Below, in pieces: positions 44,902 through 53,779 of a stretch of 64,000 bases of DNA. This DNA comes from Streptomyces agglomeratus. GTDB lineage: Bacteria; Actinomycetota; Actinomycetes; Streptomycetales; Streptomycetaceae. The notes under the pieces were generated by a model. It searched no databases and was not told where the DNA came from. It worked only from the letters and a program-made list of their open reading frames with translations. Location: positions 7,260,501-7,324,500 of the forward strand of contig NZ_MEHJ01000001.1 of assembly GCF_001746415.1 (NCBI RefSeq). Reading direction: 5' to 3'. Position 1 is the stretch's first letter, and every line of letters starts with the position of its first letter. The position numbers were made by a program, and so were the translations under genes.

Positions 44902-45201
44902 TCACTGTGCCGAGGAGCCGCTGTGCGGCGGAGCGGGAACGGTGGCGGCGCCACCGGCACGTACCGCTGCGACCACCGCGTCGTGCAGGTTCCGGCTGTC
45001 GGCCTCCGAGGGGGACGGCACGGGACTGCCCGCCATGGTGAACCAGTCGGACGCGCCGCTGTACTGCACCGCGATCCGCGCCTCACCGCCGGCCCACGTG
45101 GTGTGCACCGTGAGGTCCCCGGTCAGGATGCCCGCTTCCTCGGTGAGCACCCCGCCGCGGCCGGTCAGTACCCCGAGCGTCGTCCATGAAGCCCAGTCCA
45201 T
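44902..45201 (-). CDS. Conserved hypothetical protein
   Basis: A 99-residue protein. I use ATG 45201 (MDWASWTTLGVLTGRGG), with GGAAAC upstream; a GTG 27 bases earlier is in frame. It has a mixed-sequence core (GDLTVHTTWAGGEARIAVQYSGASDWFTMAGSPV) and an Ala/Pro/Ser-rich tail. No known domain is recognised. It has no signal peptide or clear membrane helix. It lies between the CBS gene and a tiny charged gene on the same strand. Confidence 0.6.
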   Translation of the reverse strand: MDWASWTTLGVLTGRGGVLTEEAGILTGDLTVHTTWAGGEARIAVQYSGASDWFTMAGSPVPSPSEADSRNLHDAVVAAVRAGGAATVPAPPHSGSSAQ

Positions 45202-45298
45202 GTTTCCAAGTCTCGCATTGGTGGCCACATCCGCTACCGGCGTAAGGCAGGGGGCAGATGGGCGTGGGGCAGGGGGCGGTCGGGCGGGGCTGGAGCGG

Positions 45299-45484
45299 TC
45301 AGCCCTGGTCCCGCTCGTCGGGGTATGCGGGGTCGTCCAGGTACGCGCCGTCGTCCGGTTCCACGGCCCGGTCCCCGGCCCGTGAGGCCCGGCCGGCGGA
45401 CTTCTCCTCTTGCTCCCGCGCCTTCCGCTTCTCCTCCTCCAGCTGCTTGCGGACCTCTTCCGGCTTCTCTCCGAGCTGACTCAT
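45299..45484 (-). CDS. Small highly charged protein
   Basis: A 61-residue protein; ATG 45484 follows CGAGGAA. It begins MSQLGEKPEEVRKQLEEEKRKAREQEEK, a charged helix likely to form a coiled coil, and ends in an Asp/Tyr/Pro-rich tail. No function is known. Confidence 0.55.
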   Translation of the reverse strand: MSQLGEKPEEVRKQLEEEKRKAREQEEKSAGRASRAGDRAVEPDDGAYLDDPAYPDERDQG

Positions 45485-45664
45485 CGCTGTTCCTCGCGTC
45501 GGCACCGCCTGGTCTCGCGGTCAGGGTCACACAGCACCCCCACGGCCGCATCCCGGCGCCGCGCGGGCGATCGGCCATTGGCCGGTCTTCCGCCCTCCGG
45601 GCGGGCGGACCGCCGGGGTGATGGATAGCCTGATCAAGAGAACCAGGACACCGACGGATCAAAG

Positions 45665-48145
45665 GTGCCGACCGTCCGGCCGCCCGGCCCGGATCAGACC
45701 GGTGAGAACCCGATCTCGGGGGTGCGTGTGCGCATTGCTCGCAGCAACGACGATCCCCTCGACGCGGGCAACGCCGCCGGGCTGCTGGTGGACGCCGCCG
45801 GGACGATCCTCGGCTGCACACCGGCGGCCGAGGTTCTCCTGAACCGGCGGGCCGCCCAGCTCTGCGGCCGGCGGCTCAAGGACCTGCTGGCAGACCCCGC
45901 CCGCTGGCCCGAGGTCATGGCGCAGCAGGACGGTCCCGTCTGGGAGGGCCGGGCCGTGGTGAGCGCGGCCGGGGGCGGGGAGGAGGACATCATCTTCCGC
46001 GTCCTTCCGCTGGACCGCGGAGAGCCGGACCGGCGCTCGGCGCGCTTCTTCCTCGTGGGGGCGCCCGCCGCCCTGATGCTGCGGTGGCGCCAGGACCACG
46101 CGTTCATGCAGGAGATGTTCCTCCAGAAACGGGTCGGGTTCGCGATGTTCGACCGCGACCTGCGCCTGGTGCGGACGAACACCCTGGTGCTTCCGTACAC
46201 CGGCCTGCCCGCCGACCTCGGCGGCCTGCGGCTGGGCGAGTTCCTGTGGGCCGAGGACGCGCGGGTGATCGAGGAAGAGCTGCGGAAGGTGCTCACGACC
46301 GGTACGCCCCTGGTGGCGATGGACGCCCTCGTACGCACCCGGATCGACCCGGGGACGGGGCGGATCATGGCGCTGTCCGCGTTCCGCCTCCAGGAGCCCG
46401 ACGGCCGGGTCATGGGCGTCACCGCCCTCTTCACCGACGTGACCAGGGAGCGCGGGGCTCGCCGGCGCCTCGATCTGCTGCACCGCGCCACCGCCGTACT
46501 GGGCAACTCGCTGTCGGTCGCCGAGACCACCCAGGACCTGGCCGACGTGCTCGTTCCGGTGCTGGCCGACCTGGCCGCCGTAGACATCGCCGAGGCCGTC
46601 TTCGCCCACGAGGAGCCCGGCCCCGGCCATCAGCGGGAGCACGTCCTGCGGCGGGCGGCCGTGGCGGGCGGTGACGGCACCGGGGAGCTTCCGGTCGGCG
46701 GCTCCCTGCGGGTGGACATCGGCGACGACGCGCCGCGCGGCCGTATGTGGCCACGGCTCACCGGGCACGGGCCGGACGCCGACGACGTGCCGGCCCCCGC
46801 GCCCGGTTCCGGTGCCCGCTGCGCCATGAGCGCGCTGCTGCGTGCCAGGGGCAGACTCCTGGGACGGGTCACGGTGTGGCGCACGGGCACCCGGCCGCCC
46901 TTCGACGCCGACGACCTGGCCGTGCTGGAGGAGATCGCCTCCCGGGCCGCTCTCGTCGTCGACAACGCGCGCCGGTACGCCCGCGAGCGCCACGCCTCCG
47001 TGAGCTTGCAGCGCAGCCTGCTGCCGCCGACGACGACCGAGACGACCGCCGTCCAGAGCGCCAGTGTCTACTACCCCACGGACACGGCCGGCGGAGTGAG
47101 CGGGGACTGGTTCGACGTCATCCCGCTCTCGTCCGCGCGGGTCGCCCTGGTGGTCGGGGACGTCGTCGGTCACGGCCTCCAGGCAACGGCGATGATGGGA
47201 CGGCTGCGCACCGCCGTGCGCACGCTCGCCGATCTGGACCTGGAACCCGACGAGCTGCTCACCCACCTCGACGACCTCGTCTCCCAACTCACGGTGGAGA
47301 ACAGCAGTTACGAGAACGGTGCCACCGCGAGCGCCGCACCGCCGAGCGCGTACGACTCGTTCGGTGCCACGTGTCTGTACGTGACGTACGACCCGGTGGC
47401 GCGCCAGTGCGTCATGGCCAGCGCCGGGCACCCCCCGCCCGCCCTGCTGGCGCCCGACGGGACCGTCACCTACGCCGACGTGAGCCCCGGACCGCCGCTC
47501 GGGGTCGGCGGACTGCCCTTCGAACCCGTGGAGATGGAGATCGAACCGGGCAGCGTACTGGCGCTCTATACCGACGGCCTGGTCGAGAGGCCCCTGGCCG
47601 ACCTCGACGAAGGCATGGCGGCGCTCCGGGACCGGCTGATGACGGCGGACGCCCTCGACCGTCCGCTGCGCGACGTCGGCCGGGAGATGGTGGCCGATCT
47701 GGCGCCGAGCCCCTTGTCGGACGACGTGACGCTGCTGCTCGCCCGTACCCGCGCGGTGCCTCCGGAAGCGAGCGTGGTGTGGGTGCTGGAGCCCGATCCC
47801 GCGGTGGTGGCGGACGCCCGTGCGCTGGTGGTCGAGCAGCTGTCCCGCTGGGGCCTGGACGAACTGGCCTTCACCACCGAACTGGTGGCGAGCGAACTGG
47901 TCACCAACGCCATCCGCTACGCGGGCGGCGGCCCCGTCGAACTCAAGCTCATCCGTACGTCGGCACTCATCTGCGAGGTGTCCGACCCCAGCAGTACGCA
48001 GCCCAGGATGCGACGCGCACGGGCCACCGAGGAAGGCGGGCGCGGTCTCTTCCTGATCGCACAGCTCACCGAACGGTGGGGCAGCCGCTACACACGGCAC
48101 GGGAAGACGATCTGGACGGAACAGACGCTGCCGGGCTCCCCGTGA
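45665..48145 (+). CDS. PAS-GAF-SpoIIE phosphatase with C-terminal HATPase
   Basis: An 826-residue bifunctional switch protein. The start is GTG 45665; a GTG at 45722 (MRVRIARSNDDP) is a possible alternative. Domains are: PAS (about residues 33-130, AGLLVDAAGTILGCTPAAEVLL), a second PAS (about 150-260, FAMFDRDLRLVRTNTLVLPYTG), a GAF-like region (about 275-440), a PP2C/SpoIIE domain (about 460-690, VSGDWFDVIPL, VGDVVGHGLQATA, ASAGHPPP, ALYTDGLVERP) and an anti-sigma-factor HATPase (about 710-820, ELVASELVTNAIRYAGG, EGGRGLFLIAQLTERWG). It carries both the phosphatase and the anti-sigma kinase of a partner-switching module. Confidence 0.92.
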   Translation: MPTVRPPGPDQTGENPISGVRVRIARSNDDPLDAGNAAGLLVDAAGTILGCTPAAEVLLNRRAAQLCGRRLKDLLADPARWPEVMAQQDGPVWEGRAVVSAAGGGEEDIIFRVLPLDRGEPDRRSARFFLVGAPAALMLRWRQDHAFMQEMFLQKRVGFAMFDRDLRLVRTNTLVLPYTGLPADLGGLRLGEFLWAEDARVIEEELRKVLTTGTPLVAMDALVRTRIDPGTGRIMALSAFRLQEPDGRVMGVTALFTDVTRERGARRRLDLLHRATAVLGNSLSVAETTQDLADVLVPVLADLAAVDIAEAVFAHEEPGPGHQREHVLRRAAVAGGDGTGELPVGGSLRVDIGDDAPRGRMWPRLTGHGPDADDVPAPAPGSGARCAMSALLRARGRLLGRVTVWRTGTRPPFDADDLAVLEEIASRAALVVDNARRYARERHASVSLQRSLLPPTTTETTAVQSASVYYPTDTAGGVSGDWFDVIPLSSARVALVVGDVVGHGLQATAMMGRLRTAVRTLADLDLEPDELLTHLDDLVSQLTVENSSYENGATASAAPPSAYDSFGATCLYVTYDPVARQCVMASAGHPPPALLAPDGTVTYADVSPGPPLGVGGLPFEPVEMEIEPGSVLALYTDGLVERPLADLDEGMAALRDRLMTADALDRPLRDVGREMVADLAPSPLSDDVTLLLARTRAVPPEASVVWVLEPDPAVVADARALVVEQLSRWGLDELAFTTELVASELVTNAIRYAGGGPVELKLIRTSALICEVSDPSSTQPRMRRARATEEGGRGLFLIAQLTERWGSRYTRHGKTIWTEQTLPGSP

Positions 48146-48201
48146 AGGGGCGACACCACAGGGCCGAGCGGGTGAACCGTGTGACGAATGTGACGCATGC
48201 G

Positions 48202-48226
48202 GTGTGGTGTGTGGCCGGCCGGGTAC
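48202..48226 (+). promoter_or_regulatory. Sigma-B-like promoter of the DUF5709 gene
   Basis: GTGT (48202-48205), 15 bases, and GGGTAC (48221-48226). The start codon is 51 bp downstream. Confidence 0.6.
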
Positions 48227-48277
48227 CCACATGCGCCTGCAGGGAGCAGGACCGCCGTACGGGAAAGGAACCAGCGC

Positions 48278-48760
48278 ATGTCTGACGACGAGGCACGGGG
48301 CGACGACGTCTACCAGCCCGGACACTCCGACGTGGACAACAGGCCGACCGACGACCTCGACCTGGAGAACGCGGTCGGGGAGCGCGACCTGGACGAGACG
48401 CTGGACGAGGGGTACTCCCCGCCGGAGCGGGCCCTGGGCGTGACGAAGTACGGCACCACCGGCGAGGAGCAGCGCGAGGGGGAGTCCCTCGACCAGCGCC
48501 TGGCACAGGAAACCCCCGACGTGCGCCCGCCGGAGGGTGACGACGTCGGTGACCTGCCCGGGGGCGAGGGGGAACCCCTGGACGAGAGCGCCGCCGACAC
48601 CCGTGCGGGCCGCATCGCCCCGGTGGCGGAGGAGGCGCCGCGGCGGAACATCGGTGTGCTGGGGCGAGATGTGGGGATCGACGGTGGTGCGGCATCGGCC
48701 GAAGAGGCCGCCATGCACGTCGAACCGGCGGACGGGGAAGAGGCCGGCGGCGCGCGGTAG
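48278..48760 (+). CDS. DUF5709 acidic protein
   Basis: A 160-residue, strongly acidic, probably disordered protein. ATG 48278 follows GGAAAGG. The DUF5709 signature is DDVYQPGHSDVDN, LDETLDEGYSPPERALGV and GTTGEEQREGESLDQRLAQE. The family has no known function and is common in Streptomyces. The sigma-B-like promoter 51 bp upstream suggests stress induction, which fits the hydrophilic composition seen in some stress-protection proteins (inference). Confidence 0.85.
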   Translation: MSDDEARGDDVYQPGHSDVDNRPTDDLDLENAVGERDLDETLDEGYSPPERALGVTKYGTTGEEQREGESLDQRLAQETPDVRPPEGDDVGDLPGGEGEPLDESAADTRAGRIAPVAEEAPRRNIGVLGRDVGIDGGAASAEEAAMHVEPADGEEAGGAR

Positions 48761-48940
48761 TACGGGTTCGCCGGGGTGGCGCCGGGGTAACCGAACAGCG
48801 CTACGCCGAGTGAAACTGGGCGCCTTGCTCGACAGCGAGTTGAGCGGTGATGTCGAATTGCCGCACCCGTGTGGTTCTGCGGGTACGACACATGTGAGTA
48901 GCATCCGCCTCCAACAGTCGTGCAACGAAAGTGAGCTGTC

Positions 48941-49555
48941 ATGGCAGAAGGCAACGCCACACTGAAGTCCCAGTACGCCGAGCAGGTCGACGCGGATCTG
49001 GAGCGCAACACACAGGAACAGGAGCGCGTCAGGTCCGAGGTGGCCGCCCTTCAGAGCCGGCTCGAGGCACTGGAGAAGGACCACGAACTGCTGGTGAGCA
49101 TGCGGGCGGCCCTGGGTACCCCGCCGGCGAAGAAGGCCAAGGCGGCCAAGGCACCGAAGACCGCCAAGGCGGCCGCCACGGCAACGGTTCCCCGCGCCCG
49201 CCGCGCGGCCAAGGCGGCTCCCGCGGCGGCCAGGCGCACCAGGAAGACGGCAGAGCCGGACGCCCCGCAGAAGGCGAACAAGACCACACCCCCGCTGCGG
49301 GAACTCGTCGTCGGTGTCCTCGCGAAGCACGACGAACCGCGGTCGGCGGCCGAAGTGACGCAGGAGCTGGCGCAGGCACATCCCGGACGCACGTTGAGTG
49401 TCACCGTGGTGCGCAACGCCCTCGAGGCGTCGGTCGCCAAGAACCAGAGCGAGCGGACCAAGCAGCAGAAGTCCGTTTACTACCGGGTCGTCAAGGACGC
49501 GGAAGCGATGCAGGAGCCGTCGGCCGCGACGCCGGCCGCCACAGCGGGCGTGTAA
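48941..49555 (+). CDS. Coiled-coil, histone-H1-like, winged-helix nucleoid protein
   Basis: A 204-residue protein starting at ATG 48941. It has an N-terminal coiled coil (about residues 15-55, ERNTQEQERVRSEVAALQSRL). Next is a Lys/Ala/Pro-rich linker like eukaryotic histone H1 tails (about 61-115, KKAKAAKAPKTAKAAATATV). A small C-terminal winged-helix-like domain follows (about 120-185, LRELVVGVLAKHDEPRSAAEVTQELA). It should bind DNA non-specifically or at sites set by the C-domain. The neighbours do not indicate targets. No catalytic residues are seen. Confidence 0.65.
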   Translation: MAEGNATLKSQYAEQVDADLERNTQEQERVRSEVAALQSRLEALEKDHELLVSMRAALGTPPAKKAKAAKAPKTAKAAATATVPRARRAAKAAPAAARRTRKTAEPDAPQKANKTTPPLRELVVGVLAKHDEPRSAAEVTQELAQAHPGRTLSVTVVRNALEASVAKNQSERTKQQKSVYYRVVKDAEAMQEPSAATPAATAGV

Positions 49556-49890
49556 CGCCGTCGCGGCCGTCGCGCGTGGCGGCTCCTTCCGAGTGGTGCC
49601 GGGTTGTTGGTGTGCGGTGACGCGCATACCGGCCGCCCGCGCGCGGGTTGCGCGACCCGCGCGTGGCGGCGACAGGGGCCCGGCACGGCCCGCGCCACCG
49701 ATGGACGTGTCCCCGCTCGGCGGCGCGGCCCCGGCCGGGCCGGGACCGCCGGATGTCCGCGTGCCCGGTGTGTGTGTCCGGGGAGATCCGGCCGCTCGCT
49801 GAACACACCGCCCACACGTTGCGTACTACGGGCTGTCCGCGCCCGAGCCAGGCGCGGTGTTACGTCTCTGTGGCAACGACAGGAGCGGAC
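49556..49890. other. 335-bp intergenic region
   Basis: No gene, RNA or clear hairpin-type terminator is seen between the histone-like gene and the small gene at 49891. Reading frames here are compositional, without ribosome sites. Confidence 0.5.
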
Positions 49891-50280
49891 ATGAACGAGC
49901 GCGTCGAATCCATGATGCAAGGACTCCCGGACGGTGGTGCCGAGCTTTCCGTGGTGCTGACCCTGCGTTGGGACGATGTGGCGGCGCTCGGCCGGGAGGC
50001 GAGCCGGCTGGCCGCGCAGCGCGGGGCTCCGGTGACGCTCGACGAGGCCGCCAGCCACCGGCTCCGGACGTGGTCCTCGGTGGCGAACGCACCCGACGAG
50101 CGCAAGAGTGCGGCGCCCCCGTCCGGCCACCCGGCGACCGCCGCCATAACGGGCACTCCCGCCGTGGAACGGCCCCGCCCGCATGTGGGTCATCTGAGCG
50201 AGACCGCACCGGTCGCGTCCATCCCACAGCATGCTGCCCAGCCCGCACAGACCCCGGTGGGGGCGGCCGGCAGCCGGTAG
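49891..50280 (+). CDS. Hypothetical protein, possibly ribosome- or regulator-associated
   Basis: A 129-residue protein. ATG 49891 follows GACAGGAGCGGAC. The N-terminal half (about residues 1-68, MNERVESMMQGLPDGGAELS, VVLTLRWDDVAALGREASRL) looks folded and helical. The C-terminal half is Pro/Ala/Thr-rich and likely disordered. No known family is recognised. It ends just before a strong bidirectional terminator. Confidence 0.55.
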   Translation: MNERVESMMQGLPDGGAELSVVLTLRWDDVAALGREASRLAAQRGAPVTLDEAASHRLRTWSSVANAPDERKSAAPPSGHPATAAITGTPAVERPRPHVGHLSETAPVASIPQHAAQPAQTPVGAAGSR

Positions 50281-50306
50281 GGGCCACCGCGCGAGCCGTA
50301 CGTACG

Positions 50307-50339
50307 AGGGGCCGGCGTCCATTCCGGACGCCGGCCCCT
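50307..50339. terminator. Bidirectional terminator
   Basis: AGGGGCCGGCGTCC (50307-50320) and GGACGCCGGCCCCT (50326-50339) form a perfect 14-bp stem with loop ATTCC. It separates the gene at 49891 from the convergent penicillin-binding protein gene. Confidence 0.85.
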
Positions 50340-50369
50340 TCGCCGTTCGCGGCAAGGCGGGGGAGGCCC

Positions 50370-52484
50370 CTACGGGGAGTCGGCGGACGCCCTGAAGTCC
50401 GTTTCTTGTGCCGGTGCCGGTGCCTCCGAGGCGGCGGTCATGTACGAGGACCACACCCGCAGCGGCAGGAAGTCACGCGTCTCCGCGGATGCGCCCGGCC
50501 CGGCCGCTCCGCCCAGCCCGGTCAGCGGGAGCAGCCCGCCCCTGCCTGGTTTGTCGCGGAAGACGGTCACAGCGGTCGAGAGTTCCTCGGTGTAGCCGAC
50601 GAACCAGGCAGCGGGCAGCCGGTCGTCGTCCCCGGTCCGGCCCGCGGCGACCGGGCCCAGCGCGCGCAGGGTGTCCGGTGCCAGGGCGTCCACGGCCACG
50701 TCCCGCATCGCGCGCGAGACCTCACGTGCCACGGCCGTGTCCAGTACCTGCCTGCCGGGCGGCGGCTCCAGCCCCTCCAGCCGCGCCCCCCGGTAGGTGA
50801 CCGCGGTGACGGAGTACGGGTCCGTACGCCGGCCCTCCTCGGCGAAGGTGGCGTACGCGTCGGCCATCCTGATGGCGCTCGGTGTGGAGGTGCCGACGGA
50901 GAAGCGCCGCTCCAGGGGAGCCATGCTCTGCGGCAACAGGCCCGTACTGACCGCGAGATCACGTACCTTCGCCAGACCGACGTCTTCGCCGAGGCGGCTG
51001 TAGACACTGTCGCCACCCCGCACCAGCGCCTCGCGCAGGGTAGGGAGCCCGGTGGCGAAGGGCAGCACACCGTCCCCGAACCGGCTCTCTCCGCCACGCG
51101 CCAGCAAAGGCGTCGCGGCTGTCAGGGCGCCGGTTGGGTCGTAGAAGCTGTCGGACGTCACGGGCAGCCGGGGCGGGGCGGCGCCGGCCGAACGCACGCC
51201 GTGCTGAAGGGCTGCCGCCAGCACGAACGGTTTGAAGGCCGAACCCACCGGCACACCGGCCGTATCGGCGTTGTTGGTGAAGTGCTCGGTCGCGTCGGGA
51301 CCGCCGTACAGCGCCAGCACCGCACCGTCACTCGGCCGGACCGAGGCGGCGCCGACCTGGACGTCACGGTCGGCGGCCCGGTTCCCGGGGTCGAGAGCCC
51401 GCGCGGTGACCTGCTCCACGCTCCGCCGCAGCCGCTCCACACCGGTTTTGTCGAAGGTGGTGCGGATCCGGTATCCGCCGCGACCCAGTTCCTCGGCGGT
51501 CAGCCCGGTACGTTTCTGGATGTACTTGTTCGCCACGTCCACCAGGTAGCCCGTCTGTCCCGACAGGCCGGGGGACACCGACTGCGGGCGCGGCTCGGGG
51601 AAGACGGTGTACCTGGCCCGCTCCTCCCGCGTCATGTGGCCGAGTTCCACCTGCCGGTCCAGGACGTACCGCCACCGTGCCTCGGCCCGGCGGTGGTTCG
51701 CCTCGCTCAGCGAAGGGTCGTACTGCTCCGCTCCCTTGAGCAGCGCGGCCAGCAGCGCGCTGCGGCCGGGATCGAGGTCCTTCGCGTCCATGCCGTAGTA
51801 GGCCACCGCGGCGGCCTGCACCCCGTAGGCGTTGCGGCCGAACCAACTGGTGTTGAGGTAGCCCTGGAGGATCTCCTGCTTGGACAGTGACCTGGACAGC
51901 TTGACCGCCAGACACAGCTCGCGCAGCTTTCGGTCCACGGTCTGTTCCGGGGTCAGGTAGGTGTTCTTCACGTACTGCTGGGTGATGGTGGAGCCGCCCT
52001 GGACCTGCCCTCCGCGTGCCATGTTCACCACGGCCCGGCCCACGCCGCCGACGGAGAAGCCCGGGTCGCTGTAGAAATCGGCGTTCTCCGCCGCGATCAC
52101 GGCGTTCTGGAGGGAGGGCGGGATGTCGGACAGGGGGATGTTCTGCCGGTTGACCGCGCCGACCGTGACCATGTGCGTGCCGTCGGCCCAGTAATAGACA
52201 TTGGCCTCGGCCCGCGCGGCGGCGTTCACGTCCGCGATGTGCACGGTGGAGTAGACGTAGCCGACCAGTGCGGCGACCGCGCCGCAGCAGAGCAGCGAGA
52301 GCGCGAGCAGCTGGCGCCACGACGGGACCAGCCGTAACAGCCCGCGTCGGCCCCGGCGCGGATAATCGACGCGCAGCCGCCGACTGTTGCTGCTGTTGTT
52401 GGTATTGCCGTGGCCGGTGTTGTTGCCGTGGCCGGAGGACCGGCGTGGCGGCACCCACGCTTCCGGTCCTTTTCGACGCATCAC
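50370..52484 (-). CDS. Class A penicillin-binding protein with altered transpeptidase motifs, TTA-containing
   Basis: A 704-residue membrane protein. The start is GTG 52484 (ATG follows directly). A His/Asn/Gly/Ser-rich N-terminus and one transmembrane helix (LLALSLLCCGAVAALVGYVY) precede a GT51 transglycosylase domain, with AAENADFYSDPG, GGSTITQQYVKN and ILQGYLNTSWFGRNAYGVQAA. In the transpeptidase domain the SxxK serine is present (GSAFKPF). The SxN position reads SVY (GGDSVYSRL) and the KTG region reads RTGDDD. These changes could weaken the second activity. Codon 50 (52337-52335) is TTA, so expression is likely tied to development through bldA. Confidence 0.9.
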   Translation of the reverse strand: MMRRKGPEAWVPPRRSSGHGNNTGHGNTNNSSNSRRLRVDYPRRGRRGLLRLVPSWRQLLALSLLCCGAVAALVGYVYSTVHIADVNAAARAEANVYYWADGTHMVTVGAVNRQNIPLSDIPPSLQNAVIAAENADFYSDPGFSVGGVGRAVVNMARGGQVQGGSTITQQYVKNTYLTPEQTVDRKLRELCLAVKLSRSLSKQEILQGYLNTSWFGRNAYGVQAAAVAYYGMDAKDLDPGRSALLAALLKGAEQYDPSLSEANHRRAEARWRYVLDRQVELGHMTREERARYTVFPEPRPQSVSPGLSGQTGYLVDVANKYIQKRTGLTAEELGRGGYRIRTTFDKTGVERLRRSVEQVTARALDPGNRAADRDVQVGAASVRPSDGAVLALYGGPDATEHFTNNADTAGVPVGSAFKPFVLAAALQHGVRSAGAAPPRLPVTSDSFYDPTGALTAATPLLARGGESRFGDGVLPFATGLPTLREALVRGGDSVYSRLGEDVGLAKVRDLAVSTGLLPQSMAPLERRFSVGTSTPSAIRMADAYATFAEEGRRTDPYSVTAVTYRGARLEGLEPPPGRQVLDTAVAREVSRAMRDVAVDALAPDTLRALGPVAAGRTGDDDRLPAAWFVGYTEELSTAVTVFRDKPGRGGLLPLTGLGGAAGPGASAETRDFLPLRVWSSYMTAASEAPAPAQETDFRASADSP

Positions 52485-52605
52485 AGGTGTTCGCCTCTTT
52501 TCCGCACGATCACGGTCACCCCGTCGTTCCCTACTACGCGGCGCGACGGCCGCCCGTTCAGGAGGGGGTGGGGTGGCAGTGTTCGTGCGGCGGAGTGCGG
52601 GGGGT

Positions 52606-53727
52606 TCAGCCCGCCCGGCCGAGCCGGAGAAGCCCGTCGGCGGTGGGGTCGGGCTCCACCGAGGTGCCGAACGTGCGTCCTGCCCTGGTCAGGGTCTCGC
52701 ACAGCCAGGCGGAGTCCGCCGCGGACGCCTGGTGCAGTGTCATCCGCCGGGCCCGCAGGGGGGCCATGCGCAGACCGGCCAGTTCGCCCGTACGCGCGTC
52801 CAGCGACGGGAAGTACAGCAGCCGCAGGTCGTCCCGGTACCGCTCGTGGCCCGAGATGCCCTCGTAGTCGTCGACAAGGTCTCCGCAGCCGTACAGGACG
52901 AGTCTGCCCCGGTAGACCTCGATCGGGCGCGGGTGGTGCGACGAGTGGCCGTGCACGACGTCCACACCACCGTCCACCAGCCGCCGTGCGAAGGCGGTCT
53001 GGGCCGGAGGCACCCCGTATCCCCAGTTCGACCCCCAGTGGATCGAGACGACCGTCAGGTCGCCCTCCCGCCGCACCGCCCGCAGCCTTCGTACGAGGGC
53101 GTCCGCGCTGCGGTCCGACAGATCGGGTACGAAATCGACGCCCGGCCGGTCGTCCGTCGCCGCCCAGTACGACGGGATCCCGCTGGAAGCCGTCCCGCAC
53201 GACAGCACGAGCACCCGCCCGCCGCCCTTCGTGGCGGTCGCCACCGGGCGCCGCGCCTCGGCCGTGTCCCGTCCCGCACCGGCCGGCCGGAGCTCTGCGG
53301 CGTGCAGGACGTCCAGCGTCTCTTCCAGGCCGCGCTGCCCGAAGTCCAGTACGTGGTTGTTCGCCAGTACGCAGACATCGGGCCGCGCCGCCGTCAGGCA
53401 GGGGACGTTGTCCGGGTGCATCCGGTAGTTCACGGCCTTGCCGGGGGCGAAGTCGTCGCTCGTCGTGACGCTCGTTTCCAGGTTGATGATCCGGGCGTCG
53501 GGCGCCACGGCGTCCATCACACCGAGCGCCGCACCCCAGGGCCAGGCATAGTCCACCGGGTCGGGGACCGGGCCGTTGACGGCCTCGGCCAGCGCGACGT
53601 AGTCGCGGGCGTCGCGGATGTAGCCCTCGCGCAGTGCCGGGTCGCCGGGATGCGGAAGGATCTGGTCGACACCCCGGCCCGGCATCACGTCCCCGGTCAG
53701 CAGAAGCGTCACGAGAGCACCGCTCAT
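52606..53727 (-). CDS. CapA/PgsA-like metallophosphatase-family protein
   Basis: A 373-residue protein starting at ATG 53727 (MSGALVTLLLTGDVMPGRG). Family motifs are LTGDVMPGRGVDQ, NLETSVTTSDDF, VLANNHVLDFGQRG and VSIHWGSNWGYGVPP. A late VHGHSSHHPRPIEVY supplies metal ligands. CapA proteins belong to the calcineurin-like phosphoesterase superfamily and were first known from capsule (poly-gamma-glutamate) synthesis. There is no signal peptide, and no other pgs genes are nearby, so the substrate is open. Confidence 0.88.
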   Translation of the reverse strand: MSGALVTLLLTGDVMPGRGVDQILPHPGDPALREGYIRDARDYVALAEAVNGPVPDPVDYAWPWGAALGVMDAVAPDARIINLETSVTTSDDFAPGKAVNYRMHPDNVPCLTAARPDVCVLANNHVLDFGQRGLEETLDVLHAAELRPAGAGRDTAEARRPVATATKGGGRVLVLSCGTASSGIPSYWAATDDRPGVDFVPDLSDRSADALVRRLRAVRREGDLTVVSIHWGSNWGYGVPPAQTAFARRLVDGGVDVVHGHSSHHPRPIEVYRGRLVLYGCGDLVDDYEGISGHERYRDDLRLLYFPSLDARTGELAGLRMAPLRARRMTLHQASAADSAWLCETLTRAGRTFGTSVEPDPTADGLLRLGRAG

Positions 53728-53779
53728 ACATCCGATTTTCCCACCGGAGGGTCCGTCCCTCACTCCGGTGGCAGCCGGA

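Noticed and set aside
48853..48902. A sigma-B-like promoter (GGGTAC at 48881) for the histone-like gene
   Set aside because: No GNNT lies 14-16 bases upstream of the GGGTAC.
45665..49627. A 1322-codon antisense frame across the SpoIIE-HATPase gene
   Set aside because: It overlaps several well-supported genes, has Arg/His/Gly-rich composition and no domain; it is a shadow of high-GC coding.
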